Of a stretch of 64,000 nt of DNA, positions 25,817-36,146 are shown piece by piece (the stretch's first letter is position 1; each line of letters opens with the position of its first letter). The position numbers and the translations under genes are program-made. The notes under the pieces are model-generated. The model was not told the origin of the DNA, did not search any database, and saw nothing but the letters and a program-made list of their open reading frames with translations. The stretch is from Sphingomonas sp. (GTDB lineage: Bacteria; Pseudomonadota; Alphaproteobacteria; Sphingomonadales; Sphingomonadaceae). The stretch lies in assembly GCF_017744835.1 (NCBI RefSeq), contig NZ_JAGIAM010000003.1:124001-188000 (forward strand). Reading direction: 5' to 3'.

Positions 25817-26223
25817 AATCATGGAGCGCAACGGCTGCGGTCGCGCTTCTTTGCGTCTCGTGTGCCAGCCCTGAAGCGTTCGGCCAGCTGAGCGGCGCCA
25901 ATCGTGCGGAAACCGCGATAGGGAAGCCGAACCTCTATCCTGACCTTGGCGCTGTTCGGTTCAAAGCGGACGACGAGACGTTGAAGGTGCTTGAGCGAAT
26001 TGCACGCGACGCCGGTTGGGCCGACATACGCAAAGAGGCCAGCGATACGCTCCTCGTTCTTGCTCCGAGACCATATGACGAAGGTCGATTTCGGGCCCTG
26101 ATTGATGGTCTTGATGCGATCAGCAACGTCGATGCTGCCAATCCCTGCCACTTTACTATGCAACTGCTCGGCCCCGACGGTAAGTCCGTCGACGCGGACG
26201 GCAAGCCGGTGAGCCAGAACTAA
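25813..26223 (+). CDS. Small exported protein inserted between carA and carB
   Basis: 136 residues with an N-terminal export signal ([19 protein letters not shown]); C17 could be lipidated, although the residue at -3 is unusual. The mature part is a small alpha/beta domain of unknown function ('[50 protein letters not shown]'). GTG 25813 overlaps the carA stop (GTGA) and its TAA overlaps the carB ATG (TAATG), so all three are translationally coupled. Its codon use looks less GC-biased than carA and carB. An exported protein in this position has no obvious biochemical reason. Confidence 0.75.
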   Translation: MKSWSATAAVALLCVSCASPEAFGQLSGANRAETAIGKPNLYPDLGAVRFKADDETLKVLERIARDAGWADIRKEASDTLLVLAPRPYDEGRFRALIDGLDAISNVDAANPCHFTMQLLGPDGKSVDADGKPVSQN

Positions 26224-29200
26224 TGCCCAAACGCACCGACATCTCCTCCATCCTCGTCATCGGCGCCGGTCCGATCGTCATCGGCCAGGCGTGCGAGTTC
26301 GACTATTCGGGCACGCAGGCGATCAAGGCGCTCAAGGAAGAGGGCTATCGCATCGTCCTGGTCAATTCGAACCCGGCGACGATCATGACCGATCCCGAAC
26401 TGGCCGATGCGACCTATGTCGAGCCGATCACGCCCGCGATCGTCGCGAAGATCATCGAGAAGGAGCGCCCCGACGTGGTGCTGCCGACGATGGGCGGGCA
26501 GACCGCGCTCAACACCGCGCTGGCGCTGGCGCAGGACGGCACGCTCGAGAAGTTCGGCGTGACGATGATCGGCGCCAATGCCGAGGCGATCGACAAGGCA
26601 GAGGACCGCCAGAAGTTCAAGGCGGCGATGGACAAGATCGGGCTCGAGAGCGCCCGCTCGGCGATCGCGCACACCGAGGCCGAGGCGCTCGAGGGGCTTG
26701 AGAAAGTGGGCCTCCCCGCGATCATCCGCCCCAGCTTTACGCTGGGCGGTACCGGCGGCGGCATCGCCTACAACCGCGAGGAATTCCTCTCGATCGTCCG
26801 CAACGGGCTCGACCTGTCGCCGACTAACGAAGTGCTGATCGAGGAATCGCTGCTCGGCTGGAAGGAATATGAGATGGAAGTCGTGCGCGACCGCGCCGAC
26901 AACGCCATCATCATCTGCTCGATCGAGAATGTCGACGCGATGGGCACGCACACCGGCGACTCGATCACCGTCGCGCCGGCGCTGACGCTGACCGACAAGG
27001 AATACCAGATCATGCGCAACGCATCGATCGCGGTGCTCCGGGAAATCGGCGTCGAAACAGGTGGTTCGAACGTGCAGTTCGCGGTCAATCCGAAGGATGG
27101 CCGGCTGATCGTGATCGAGATGAACCCGCGCGTGAGCCGCTCGTCGGCGCTCGCGTCCAAGGCGACCGGTTTCCCGATCGCCAAGGTCGCGGCCAAGCTG
27201 GCGGTGGGCTACACGCTCGACGAGATCACCAACGACATCACCGGCGCCACGCCCGCGTCGTTCGAGCCGACGATCGACTATATCGTCACCAAGATCCCCC
27301 GCTTCGCCTTCGAGAAGTTCAAGGGCGCCGAGGCGACTTTGGGCACCGCGATGAAGTCGGTGGGCGAAGTGATGGCGATCGGCCGCTCGATCCACGAGAG
27401 CCTGCAGAAGGCGCTGCGGGGCCTTGAGACCGGGCTTTCGGGGTTCAACCAGGTCGACCGGCTGGTCGGCGCGCCGCGCGCCGATATCGAGGCGGCGCTT
27501 GCCATCCGCTCGCCCGAACGGCTGCTGATCGCGGCGCAGGCACTGCGCGAGGGCTTCACCGTCGCCGAGGTCTGCGCGATCGCGCAATACGACCCCTGGT
27601 TCATCGAGCGCATCGCCGAGATCATCGAGGCCGAGGAGCGGGTGTGCCGCCAGGGCCTGCCGCAGGACGCCGCGGGTATGCGCAAGCTCAAGGCGATGGG
27701 CTTCAGCGACAAGCGTTTGGCGTATTTGGCGCTCAAGTCGGCCAATCTCCACAAGGAGATGGAGCGGCCGATCGCGCGCGGATCGGGGCTGGTCCACGAC
27801 GTGGTCCATGCGATGACCGGCGGGGTGACCGAAGCCGAGGTGCGCAAGCATCGCCACAAGCTGGGCGTGCGGCCGGTGTTCAAGCGGATCGACACCTGCG
27901 CGGCCGAGTTCGAGGCCAAGACGCCGTACATGTACTCGACCTATGAGGCGCCGAGCTTCGGCGAGCCCGAGGACGAGAGCCAGCCGAGCGGGCGCAGGAA
28001 GATCGTGATCCTGGGCGGCGGGCCGAACCGCATCGGACAGGGGATCGAGTTCGACTATTGCTGCTGCCACGCCTGCTTCTCGCTGGCGGACGCGGGCTAT
28101 GAGACGATCATGGTCAACTGCAATCCCGAAACGGTGAGCACCGACTATGACACGAGCGACCGGCTCTATTTCGAGCCGCTGACCGCCGAGGACGTGCTCG
28201 AGATCCTGCATGTCGAGCAGCAGAAGGGCGAGCTCGTCGGCGTGATCGTCCAGTTCGGCGGGCAGACGCCGCTCAACCTCGCCAAGGCGCTGGAGGAGGC
28301 GGGGATCCCGATCCTCGGCACTTCGCCCGACGCGATCGACCTGGCTGAGGACCGCGAGCGCTTCGCCAACCTCGTCGCCAAGCTGGGGCTCAAGCAGCCC
28401 GCCAACGGCCTCGCGCGCAGCCGCGACGAGGCAGTCGCAGTGGCCGAGCGGATCGGATATCCGGTGCTGATGCGGCCGAGCTATGTGCTCGGCGGCCGGG
28501 CGATGGAGATCGTCGACACCGTCCAGCAGCTCGACGACTATATCCAGACCGCGGTGCAGGTCTCGGGCGACTCGCCGGTGCTGATCGACCAGTATCTGCG
28601 CGACGCGATCGAAGTGGATGTCGATGCGATCGCCGATGGCGACGATGTGGTCGTCGCGGGCGTGCTCCAGCATATCGAGGAGGCGGGGGTCCATTCGGGC
28701 GACAGCGCCTGCTCGATCCCGCCCTATAGCCTGCCGGCCGAGATCGTCGCCGAGATCGAGCGCCAGACCCAGGCGCTGGCGCGCGCGCTCAAGGTCAAGG
28801 GGCTGATGAACATCCAGTTCGCGGTCAAGGACGGCGTGGTCTACCTCATCGAGGTCAATCCGCGCGCTTCGCGGACTGTGCCCTTCGTCGCCAAGGCGAT
28901 CGGCGCCCCCATCGCCAAGATCGCGAGCCGCGTGATGGCGGGCGAGAAGCTGAAGGACCTGCCCAGGATCGATCGCGACATCGACTATATCGCAGTCAAG
29001 GAAGCCGTCTTCCCGTTCAATCGCTTCCCCGGCGTCGATCCGGTGCTCTCACCCGAGATGAAGAGCACTGGCGAAGTGATGGGTATCGATAGCGATTTCG
29101 CCACTTCCTTTGCCAAGGCTCAGATGGGCGCGGGCGTGACGCTGCCGAGCGGCGGCACGCTGTTCGTGAGCGTCAAGGACACCGACAAGCCGGTGATCAT

Positions 29201-29552
29201 GCCGGGCGTGAAGCTGATGGCGGAGATGGGCTTCACCATCGTCGCGACCGGGGGCACCGCGGACTATCTGACCGAGCAGGGGCTGACGGTGGAGCGCGTC
29301 AACAAGGTGGCGCAGGGGCGGCCGCACATCGTCGACCGCATCGTCGACGGCGAGATCGCGATCATCTTCAACACCACCGAAGGCTGGCAGTCGCTCAAGG
29401 ACTCGTCGGACATCCGCCGATCGGCGCTGGGGCTCAAGATCCCCTATTTCACGACCGCGCAGGCGAGCGTCGCCGCGGCGCGGGCGATCGAGGCGCTGGG
29501 CAAGAGTACGCTCGACGTGAAGCCGCTCCAGGCTTTCTACGCCGAGCGCTGA
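26223..29552 (+). CDS. carB: Carbamoyl-phosphate synthase large subunit
   Basis: 1109 residues, full length for CarB. The N-terminus is '[25 protein letters not shown]'. There are two homologous ATP-grasp halves, the second opening at '[27 protein letters not shown]' (about 590), and a C-terminal MGS-like allosteric domain ('[27 protein letters not shown]', about 985-1012). It makes carbamoyl phosphate from bicarbonate, ammonia delivered by CarA, and two ATP. ATG 26223 overlaps the stop of the small upstream gene. Confidence 0.99.
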   Translation: MPKRTDISSILVIGAGPIVIGQACEFDYSGTQAIKALKEEGYRIVLVNSNPATIMTDPELADATYVEPITPAIVAKIIEKERPDVVLPTMGGQTALNTALALAQDGTLEKFGVTMIGANAEAIDKAEDRQKFKAAMDKIGLESARSAIAHTEAEALEGLEKVGLPAIIRPSFTLGGTGGGIAYNREEFLSIVRNGLDLSPTNEVLIEESLLGWKEYEMEVVRDRADNAIIICSIENVDAMGTHTGDSITVAPALTLTDKEYQIMRNASIAVLREIGVETGGSNVQFAVNPKDGRLIVIEMNPRVSRSSALASKATGFPIAKVAAKLAVGYTLDEITNDITGATPASFEPTIDYIVTKIPRFAFEKFKGAEATLGTAMKSVGEVMAIGRSIHESLQKALRGLETGLSGFNQVDRLVGAPRADIEAALAIRSPERLLIAAQALREGFTVAEVCAIAQYDPWFIERIAEIIEAEERVCRQGLPQDAAGMRKLKAMGFSDKRLAYLALKSANLHKEMERPIARGSGLVHDVVHAMTGGVTEAEVRKHRHKLGVRPVFKRIDTCAAEFEAKTPYMYSTYEAPSFGEPEDESQPSGRRKIVILGGGPNRIGQGIEFDYCCCHACFSLADAGYETIMVNCNPETVSTDYDTSDRLYFEPLTAEDVLEILHVEQQKGELVGVIVQFGGQTPLNLAKALEEAGIPILGTSPDAIDLAEDRERFANLVAKLGLKQPANGLARSRDEAVAVAERIGYPVLMRPSYVLGGRAMEIVDTVQQLDDYIQTAVQVSGDSPVLIDQYLRDAIEVDVDAIADGDDVVVAGVLQHIEEAGVHSGDSACSIPPYSLPAEIVAEIERQTQALARALKVKGLMNIQFAVKDGVVYLIEVNPRASRTVPFVAKAIGAPIAKIASRVMAGEKLKDLPRIDRDIDYIAVKEAVFPFNRFPGVDPVLSPEMKSTGEVMGIDSDFATSFAKAQMGAGVTLPSGGTLFVSVKDTDKPVIMPGVKLMAEMGFTIVATGGTADYLTEQGLTVERVNKVAQGRPHIVDRIVDGEIAIIFNTTEGWQSLKDSSDIRRSALGLKIPYFTTAQASVAAARAIEALGKSTLDVKPLQAFYAER

Positions 29553-29559
29553 GGCAAGG

Positions 29560-29583
29560 GGGAGGGCGCCGACGTGCCCTCCC
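29560..29583 (+). terminator. Hairpin after carB
   Basis: GGGAGGGC (29560-29567) pairs with GCCCTCCC (29576-29583) across an 8-base loop, 8 bp after the carB stop. No T-run follows, so termination is probable but not certain. Confidence 0.5.
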
Positions 29584-29720
29584 GACGCCGCTTGAAGTTT
29601 GCCCGGCGGAACCTTACAATTCGCATTCGCACAATTGATCTCCCCAATCGGTATTGATGTGCGGGCGTCTCCTTCGGAGGCGGCTGATCTTGGGGGCGTT
29701 TTACGAAGGACGGCTGAGTT

Positions 29721-30197
29721 ATGGCGACGGTCGAAAAGATGCCGATGCTGCAGGAAGGCTATGAGAAGCTCAACGAGGAGCTGAAACGCCTGAAAGCCGA
29801 GCGTCCGCAGATCGTGGATGCGATCGAGGAAGCGCGCGCGCATGGCGATCTTTCGGAAAACGCCGAATATCATGCCGCCAAGGAGCGCCAGGGCCAGATC
29901 GAGGCGTCGATCGCCGACATCGAGGACAAGCTCAGCCGCGCCCAGATCATCGATCCGCGCGAGCTTTCGGGCGACAAGATCGTGTTCGGCGCGACGGTGA
30001 CGCTGCTCGATGAGGACGACAAGCCGATCCGCTACCAGATCGTGGGGCAAACCGAGGCGGATGCCAGCAAGGGCCGCATCTCGTACAACTCGCCGCTCGG
30101 CCGTGCGCTGATCGGCCGCAAGGTCGACGACGAGGTCGAGGTCTCGGTCCCCGCCGGCGACCGTTATTACCTGGTCTCGCAGATCGAATTCATCTGA
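29721..30197 (+). CDS. greA: Transcription elongation factor GreA
   Basis: A 158-residue factor that rescues backtracked RNA polymerase by stimulating transcript cleavage. The N-terminal coiled coil carries the acidic tip '[23 protein letters not shown]', and the C-terminal FKBP-like domain ends in '[24 protein letters not shown]'. ATG 29721. The leader just upstream holds a small stem CTCC-ttc-GGAG that could affect translation. It stands alone between carB and the rhomboid gene. Confidence 0.98.
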   Translation: MATVEKMPMLQEGYEKLNEELKRLKAERPQIVDAIEEARAHGDLSENAEYHAAKERQGQIEASIADIEDKLSRAQIIDPRELSGDKIVFGATVTLLDEDDKPIRYQIVGQTEADASKGRISYNSPLGRALIGRKVDDEVEVSVPAGDRYYLVSQIEFI

Positions 30198-30202
30198 CGG
30201 CG

Positions 30203-30826
30203 ATGCGCCGCGTTACGGCGACGGGCGTGATCGTGCTGGTGACGGCGGCGGTGAGCCTTGCCGTCACCTTCTATTTCGGCCTGTATCAGGCGAGCATGCG
30301 CGGCGGCTTCATCCCCGCGCGGGCGAGCGGGCTTCCCACCGATTTCGCGGCGGTGCCGACGTGGCTCACGCCGCTGAGCTGCACCTTGCTCCACGCGGGC
30401 GTGCTCCACCTGGCGATGAACATGGTGATGCTGGGCTTCACTGGCCGGCAGGCCGAGCGCGCCGTAGGGCCGCTGGGCATCGTGATCCTCTACGTGGTCG
30501 GCGCCTATGCCGCGGCCTTCGCGCAGTGGCTGCCCGATCCGCAATCGGTGACGCCGATGGTGGGGGCGAGCGGCGCGGCGTCAGCGGTGGTCGGCGCCTA
30601 TTCGCTGCTCTTCGGCCGCTCGCGTGCCAAGGCGATCGGGCCGATCCCTGCGCAGGTGGTGCACGTGCTGTGGCTCGCTGCCGCGTGGATCGTGATCAAC
30701 CTGCTGGTTGCGTTCGCCTTCCTGGGCGCGGGGCTCGCGGTGGCGGCCTGGGCGCATATCGGCGGCTTCATCGCCGGGCTGCTGCTCGCCAGGCCGCTCC
30801 TGCGCTGGCACTGGCGGAAGGCCTGA
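30203..30826 (+). CDS. Rhomboid family intramembrane serine protease
   Basis: A 207-residue polytopic membrane protein with about six hydrophobic segments. Catalytic features of rhomboids are present: 'HAGVLHLAMNMVMLGFTG' (the H-x3-N oxyanion helix), the nucleophile Ser in 'VGASGAASAVVGAY' and the base His in 'AWAHIGGFIAGLL'. The substrate is unknown. ATG 30203 lies 5 bp after the greA stop, so co-transcription is likely. Confidence 0.93.
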   Translation: MRRVTATGVIVLVTAAVSLAVTFYFGLYQASMRGGFIPARASGLPTDFAAVPTWLTPLSCTLLHAGVLHLAMNMVMLGFTGRQAERAVGPLGIVILYVVGAYAAAFAQWLPDPQSVTPMVGASGAASAVVGAYSLLFGRSRAKAIGPIPAQVVHVLWLAAAWIVINLLVAFAFLGAGLAVAAWAHIGGFIAGLLLARPLLRWHWRKA

Positions 30827-30837
30827 CGACAACTCGC

Positions 30838-30915
30838 CATCCGCGCGAAGGCGGGGACCGGAGCCACGGAGGACGTCGCTCGTGATTCCTGGGCCCCCGC
30901 CTTCGCGGGGGTGAC
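30838..30915. repeat. Extragenic palindromic repeat, copy A
   Basis: Arms CCGCGCGAAGGCGGGGAC and CCCCCGCCTTCGCGGGGGTGAC flank a spacer of about 40 bp ending in 'gtgattcctgggc'. It lies between the convergent rhomboid and DUF4170 genes. Copy B at 31245-31331 is in the same orientation. Confidence 0.82.
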
Positions 30916-30923
30916 AGTCAAGT

Positions 30924-31139
30924 TCAGCCCAGCTCGGGCTCGAGCAGGCGGTGCAGGTGGACCACCACGTACTTCATCTCGGCGTCGTCCACGGTGCGCT
31001 GCGCCGCGGCGCGCCACGCCTTTTCGGCGCTGGCGAAGTCGGGGAAGATGCCGACCACGTCGAGTTGCGACGGGTCCTGGAAGTCGAGCGTCTGCGGATC
31101 GGTCACGCGGCCGCCGAAGACGAGGTGCAATTTGCTCAT
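30924..31139 (-). CDS. DUF4170 domain-containing protein
   Basis: A 71-residue cytoplasmic protein of the alphaproteobacterial DUF4170 family. It opens LHLVFGGRVTDPQTLDFQDP and continues 'VVGIFPDFASAEKAWRAAAQRTVDDAEMKYVVVHLHRLLEP', a small alpha/beta fold. Function unknown. It stands alone between two direct copies of the same palindromic repeat, separating it transcriptionally from both neighbours. Confidence 0.88.
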   Translation of the reverse strand: MSKLHLVFGGRVTDPQTLDFQDPSQLDVVGIFPDFASAEKAWRAAAQRTVDDAEMKYVVVHLHRLLEPELG

Positions 31140-31244
31140 GTCTACTCCTGGGAAGAGCGTTGGGCTGCCCTTAACGTCAGGCCCGCTGTGGGCTCAACCC
31201 CGAAGTACGCCGGAGGGGGCGAGTGCGTCGTTCCGGCGCTGACT

Positions 31245-31331
31245 ACCGTCATCCCCGCGAAGGCGGGGACCCAGAGTCACCCACGACATCGCCTGTGATT
31301 CCTGGGCCCCCGCCTCCGCGGGGGTGACGGT
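31245..31331. repeat. Extragenic palindromic repeat, copy B
   Basis: ACCGTCATCCCCGCGAAGGC at one end and GCGGGGGTGACGGT at the other form long inverted arms. The spacer ends in 'gtgattcctgggc', as in copy A. It lies in the 235-bp gap between the DUF4170 start and the end of the YqjD-like cluster. Confidence 0.85.
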
Positions 31332-31374
31332 GCTGTTTGCGGGACGGAGGACGGAAGCGCGCCCGCTCCCCGCC

Positions 31375-31728
31375 TCAGCTCTTCGCCGCTTCCTTGGCTG
31401 CGTTGAGGACGTTGCCGAACAGCGCGGAGACGCGTTCCTTGGTGGCGTCCTTGCCGGGAAGCAGCGTGTCGATCTCCTGCTTGCCCGCTTCCTTGGCGGC
31501 CTGCGCCACCGCGGTGGCCCGGTCGGCGAGCTGGCGGCCGAGGGGATCGAGCAGCTCGCGCTCCTTCGCCACGCGCGGCACCAGCATGCCGATCAGCACG
31601 CCGAGCGCGACGCCACCGGCGACCAGCGCCACCGGGTTCTCGCCCAGCTCCTCGACCGTCCGGCGCGCGCTGCTGCGATTCGAGGCTCCGTTCTGGTTGG
31701 CGGCGCCGCCACCCTTGCCGTTGCTCAT
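31375..31728 (-). CDS. Membrane-anchored YqjD/ElaB-like protein, last of cluster
   Basis: 117 residues with an N-terminal polar Gly/Asn-rich region, one hydrophobic segment (about 32-50, NPVALVAGGVALGVLIGMLVPR) and an amphipathic helical tail ('LADRATAVAQAAKEAGKQEI'). No enzyme motif. ATG 31728 overlaps the DUF3618 stop as ATGA, so it is the fourth member of a coupled operon. By analogy with YqjD/ElaB it may tether something to the inner membrane; function unknown. Confidence 0.72.
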   Translation of the reverse strand: MSNGKGGGAANQNGASNRSSARRTVEELGENPVALVAGGVALGVLIGMLVPRVAKERELLDPLGRQLADRATAVAQAAKEAGKQEIDTLLPGKDATKERVSALFGNVLNAAKEAAKS

Positions 31729-32087
31729 CCTTGCTTTCCTTTCTTCGCGTGCCTGGCGCGTTTCGTTTCGTTGTTGTTCAAACCCGTGGTGCGAGCGCCG
31801 GTTGCATCGCCGCGCCGGCGGCCCCGCACGATGTCGAAGATCCAGCCGCGCGCCATGACCAGGCCGACCGCGCCGGCAAAAGCCGCCACGGCATAGGGCC
31901 GCGTGCGCACTGCCTCAGCACCCTTGCGCGCCGCCGAGGCGACGCCCTGAGTCGCGGTCTCGATCGCATTGTGCGTGAGCGTCGAGGGCTTGAGCCGCTG
32001 CTGGACTTCGCCCAGCGTCCCGAAGAGCTGCGCACGGGCGGCAGCGACATCGGCCTGGGCGGCGAGCAGGCGAGGGGAGGAGGTCAT
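31725..32087 (-). CDS. DUF3618 domain-containing membrane protein
   Basis: A 120-residue protein. The N-terminal half is the DUF3618 motif ('AAQADVAAARAQLFGTLGEVQQRLKPSTLTHNAIETA'), followed by a membrane segment (PYAVAAFAGAVGLVMARGWIF) and a basic tail. ATG 32087 overlaps the holin-like stop (ATGA), and its own stop overlaps the next start. Upstream in-frame extension to 32123 is not needed. Confidence 0.8.
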   Translation of the reverse strand: MTSSPRLLAAQADVAAARAQLFGTLGEVQQRLKPSTLTHNAIETATQGVASAARKGAEAVRTRPYAVAAFAGAVGLVMARGWIFDIVRGRRRGDATGARTTGLNNNETKRARHAKKGKQG

Positions 32088-32425
32088 TGGCCGGATCCCG
32101 TCATTCGCTGGAAATGCCGCCACGCGAGCCAGCCGAGCAGCGCCGCGACCAGCAGGGTCGCCAGCACGACGACCAGAGTCGCCCAGCCCGGCCCGATCAG
32201 CGCGGCCAGCGTCAGCACCAGCCCCACGACCAGCGCGATCGCGCCCGCGAGGGCGAGCAGCAGCGCCACGCCCGCGAGGATGAGCCCCGCCTTGGCCTGC
32301 GCCAGCTTGTCGGCTGCGACGGCGCGATAATAGCCGAGCTCGGCGCGCGCGAAGCCCTTGCCGTCCTCGACCAGCCGGCCGAACAGCTCGCCGATGCTCT
32401 CTTCCTGCGCGCCCGGCTCTTCCAC
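32084..32425 (-). CDS. Phage holin superfamily III/YqjE-like membrane protein
   Basis: A 113-residue protein. A helical N-terminus ('GELFGRLVEDGKGFARAELGYYRAVAADKLAQAK') is followed by two strong membrane segments (about 47-70 and 75-98) with a short turn. It matches the holin-X/YqjE family; despite the name, family members in chromosomal operons are not phage lysis genes. It follows the YqjD-like gene by 15 bp. Confidence 0.82.
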   Translation of the reverse strand: MEEPGAQEESIGELFGRLVEDGKGFARAELGYYRAVAADKLAQAKAGLILAGVALLLALAGAIALVVGLVLTLAALIGPGWATLVVVLATLLVAALLGWLAWRHFQRMTGSGQ

Positions 32426-32440
32426 CCCCCGGCGTCCCGA

Positions 32441-33001
32441 TCAGGCTTTGGACGCGTCGGCGCCGTCGCCGGAGGCGTCGATGCCGGACTTGATCAGCCG
32501 CGCCAGCACGAAGCCGATCGCCGCCGCGGTGCCCACTGCGATCGCCGGGCTTTTGCGCACGAAGTCGGAGGCCTGGTCGATCAGCTCGTCGACGTCCTTG
32601 CCGCGCAGATTTTCGGCGAAGCCCGCGATGCCGTCGGCGGCCGAGCGGGCATAGCGCCCATATTGCTCGCCCAGCTTGGCGTCGACGTCGTCGGCGGCGC
32701 CGCGCATCATGTTGGCGACTTCGTCGAGCGCGCCGGTCGCGCGTTCCACACCTTCGCCGGCATAGGCGCGCGCGCGTTCGGCAGCCTGGCTGCCGAGCCT
32801 GCCCGCCTCGTCCTTGAGCGTCTGCTTGGTGCCGCGCCTGGACTGCGCCAGCTCGTCGTCCGGCTCGAATTCGATGTCAGCGGTGCCGACGCCGCCGGCA
32901 TCCGCCTCCAGCTTGGCATCGGCGTCGAACGTCACCTGTTCGCCGGATGCATTGGTCCCCTTGGTCGTACCCGCCTGGGTGGTCTTGCTCTCGTCAGCCA
33001 T
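32441..33001 (-). CDS. YqjD/ElaB-like membrane-anchored protein, first of cluster
   Basis: A 186-residue protein. A polar N-terminus (MADESKTTQAGTTKGTNASG) leads to long amphipathic helices ('RGTKQTLKDEAGRLGSQAAERARAYAGEGVERATGALDEVANMM'), and a C-terminal membrane anchor (VRKSPAIAVGTAAAIGFVLARLI) closes it, as in YqjD/ElaB. ATG 33001 has 'aaaggg' upstream; longer extensions are antisense to eno. With the holin-like and DUF3618 genes it mirrors the enterobacterial yqjD-yqjE-yqjK order, a stress-associated membrane cluster. Confidence 0.75.
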   Translation of the reverse strand: MADESKTTQAGTTKGTNASGEQVTFDADAKLEADAGGVGTADIEFEPDDELAQSRRGTKQTLKDEAGRLGSQAAERARAYAGEGVERATGALDEVANMMRGAADDVDAKLGEQYGRYARSAADGIAGFAENLRGKDVDELIDQASDFVRKSPAIAVGTAAAIGFVLARLIKSGIDASGDGADASKA

Positions 33002-33133
33002 GCCGAAGCCCTTTCCGTTGCTCAGATCAGAACCACAGCCATGATCCCGGGTTCCATCCTCGCCGTTGCCCGAGGCCGCGCGACTGGCTAGAGGCTCGCG
33101 CGCGCCCCGGAGCAATCCGAACCCCTTAGTTAG

Positions 33134-34420
<1,287 letters not shown>

Positions 34421-34426
34421 CCGTTC

Positions 34427-34460
34427 CCCTCCCCCTTGCGGGAGGGCTAGGGGAGGGGAT
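34427..34460. repeat. CCTCCC/GGGAGG hairpin repeat after eno
   Basis: CCCTCCCCCTTGCGGGAGGG followed by a further GGGGAGGGG pairs with the leading CCCCTCCC. It begins within 10 bp of the eno stop and can act as its terminator. It belongs to the same family as the repeats at 7.5 and 23.5 kb. Confidence 0.65.
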
Positions 34461-34628
34461 GGGCTCTGCCATAGGTTGGAACCCTTCCCCCCGACCCTTC
34501 CCGGGAGTGAAGGCGCACGGGACTCGCGAATCGATTCGCCGATTTTATCCCGGAAAATCCGCGCTGAAGTAACAATCCGGACACATGCGGGGTTGATTCG
34601 CGACTCGGCTTGCGCGAAGAGTCAAGTC

Positions 34629-34946
34629 ATGTCGCGCACTTCGCCAATTCGTACCCTGCTTCGCCGCGCGGGCCTGCCCGCCGCGGTGCTGATCGCCGTG
34701 AGCTTCTTCGGCTACAATGCGGTGCTGGGGCCGACGGGAATCCTGGCGGCGCGCGACTTCCAGGCCGAGCTCGCGCAGAAAAACGTCGAGTTCGCCGCGC
34801 TCGACAAGAAGCGCGCCACGCTCAAGAACCGCGTCGATCTGCTCGATCCGCGGCGCGGCGCCGACCCCGACATGGTCGAGGAGCTGGTCCGCAAGCAGCT
34901 CAACGTCGCACGTCCCGACGAAGTGATCATCCCGCTCAAGAAATAG
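34629..34946 (+). CDS. ftsB: FtsB/DivIC-family septum formation protein
   Basis: A 105-residue bitopic membrane protein. A short cytoplasmic basic N-terminus is followed by one membrane helix (about 16-35, AAVLIAVSFFGYNAVLGPTG). A coiled coil follows ('ELAQKNVEFAALDKKRATLKNRVDLLDP') and then the conserved 'DPDMVEELVRKQLNVARPDEVIIPL'. It is expected to join FtsL and FtsQ in the divisome. ATG 34629 is supported by family length. It is placed between eno and pdhA as in other alphaproteobacteria. Confidence 0.92.
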   Translation: MSRTSPIRTLLRRAGLPAAVLIAVSFFGYNAVLGPTGILAARDFQAELAQKNVEFAALDKKRATLKNRVDLLDPRRGADPDMVEELVRKQLNVARPDEVIIPLKK

Positions 34947-35095
34947 GCGCAGGCGGGGAGCGCTTTCCCCTACGTCAGTGCACTCGCGCAACAGCTGGGG
35001 CCGAACGTCCCCTGCGCTTGCGCGTTGACGTTGCGTCCGGGCCAAGAACCCGCCTATAGGCCCCGCACTACCTTCCCCGGGCATGAGGATTTCCT

Positions 35096-36145
35096 GTGGC
35101 CAAAGCACCGGCACGTAAAGCGTCCCCCGCACCCGCGGCATCGAACCGCGAGCGCCCCAACGAACCGCAGCGGTACAAAGCTTCCAAGGAGGAGCTGCTC
35201 GAATTCTACAAGCAGATGCTGCTCATCCGCCGCTTCGAGGAGAAGGCCGGGCAGCTCTACGGTCTCGGCTTCATCGGCGGCTTCTGCCACCTCTACATCG
35301 GCCAGGAAGCCGTGGCGGTGGGCCTGCAGTCGGCGCTCGACGGCGAGAAGGACTCGGTGATCACGGGCTACCGCGACCACGGCCACATGCTGGCTTACGG
35401 CATCGACCCCAAGATCATCATGGCCGAGCTGACCGGCCGCGCGGCAGGCATCAGCCGCGGCAAGGGCGGCTCGATGCACATGTTCTCGACCGAGAAGAAG
35501 TTCTACGGCGGCCACGGCATCGTCGGCGCGCAGGTCTCGCTCGGCGCGGGCTTGGCGTTCGCGCACAAGTACAATGAGGACGGCGGCGTCGCCATGTCCT
35601 ACTTCGGCGACGGCGCGGCCAACCAGGGCCAGGTCTACGAAGCCTTCAACATGGCCGAGCTGTGGAAGCTCCCGATCATCTTCGTGATCGAGAACAACCA
35701 GTACGCCATGGGCACCAGCGTCAACCGCGCCTCGTCCGAGGACCAGCTCTACAAGCGCGGCGAAAGCTTCCGCATCCCCGGCATCCAGGTCGACGGCATG
35801 GACGTGCTTGCCTGCCGCGGTGCCGCGGAAGAGGCGCTCGAATGGGTGCGCAGCGGCAAGGGCCCGATCATCCTCGAGATGAAGACCTATCGCTATCGCG
35901 GCCACTCGATGTCCGACCCTGCCAAGTACCGCTCGCGCGAGGAAGTGCAGTCGGTCCGCGAGAAATCCGACCCGATCGAGGCGGTCAAGCGCGAGCTCGA
36001 GACGCTGGGCCTCAAGGAGGACGACCTCAAGCCGATCGAGGCGGAGATCCGCAAGATCGTGAACGAAGCAGCCGATTACGCCGAGCAGACGCCCGAGCCC
36101 GATCCGGCCGAACTGTACACCGACGTGCTGGTGGAGACTTACTGA
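35096..36145 (+). CDS. pdhA: Pyruvate dehydrogenase E1 component, alpha subunit
   Basis: A 349-residue TPP-dependent E1-alpha. The TPP/Mg motif is '[31 protein letters not shown]'. The phosphorylation-loop-like '[20 protein letters not shown]' and substrate-site '[12 protein letters not shown]' are intact. GTG 35096 follows 'gagg' at a usable distance. It is followed after one base by the beta subunit gene. Together they decarboxylate pyruvate and acetylate the lipoyl domains of E2. Confidence 0.98.
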   Translation: MAKAPARKASPAPAASNRERPNEPQRYKASKEELLEFYKQMLLIRRFEEKAGQLYGLGFIGGFCHLYIGQEAVAVGLQSALDGEKDSVITGYRDHGHMLAYGIDPKIIMAELTGRAAGISRGKGGSMHMFSTEKKFYGGHGIVGAQVSLGAGLAFAHKYNEDGGVAMSYFGDGAANQGQVYEAFNMAELWKLPIIFVIENNQYAMGTSVNRASSEDQLYKRGESFRIPGIQVDGMDVLACRGAAEEALEWVRSGKGPIILEMKTYRYRGHSMSDPAKYRSREEVQSVREKSDPIEAVKRELETLGLKEDDLKPIEAEIRKIVNEAADYAEQTPEPDPAELYTDVLVETY

Positions 36146-36146
36146 G

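Noticed and set aside
26220..28694. Long open frame antisense to carB (824 codons)
   Set aside because: High-GC shadow of carB with Arg/Asp/His-rich, patternless translation and no ribosome-binding site. Other long antisense frames over tadG (38957-41098), the TonB receptor (11135-13120) and pdhA (35054-36655) are rejected for the same reason.
32084..32425. Phage lysis holin
   Set aside because: The family name is misleading; the gene lies in a chromosomal membrane-protein operon without endolysin or phage genes.
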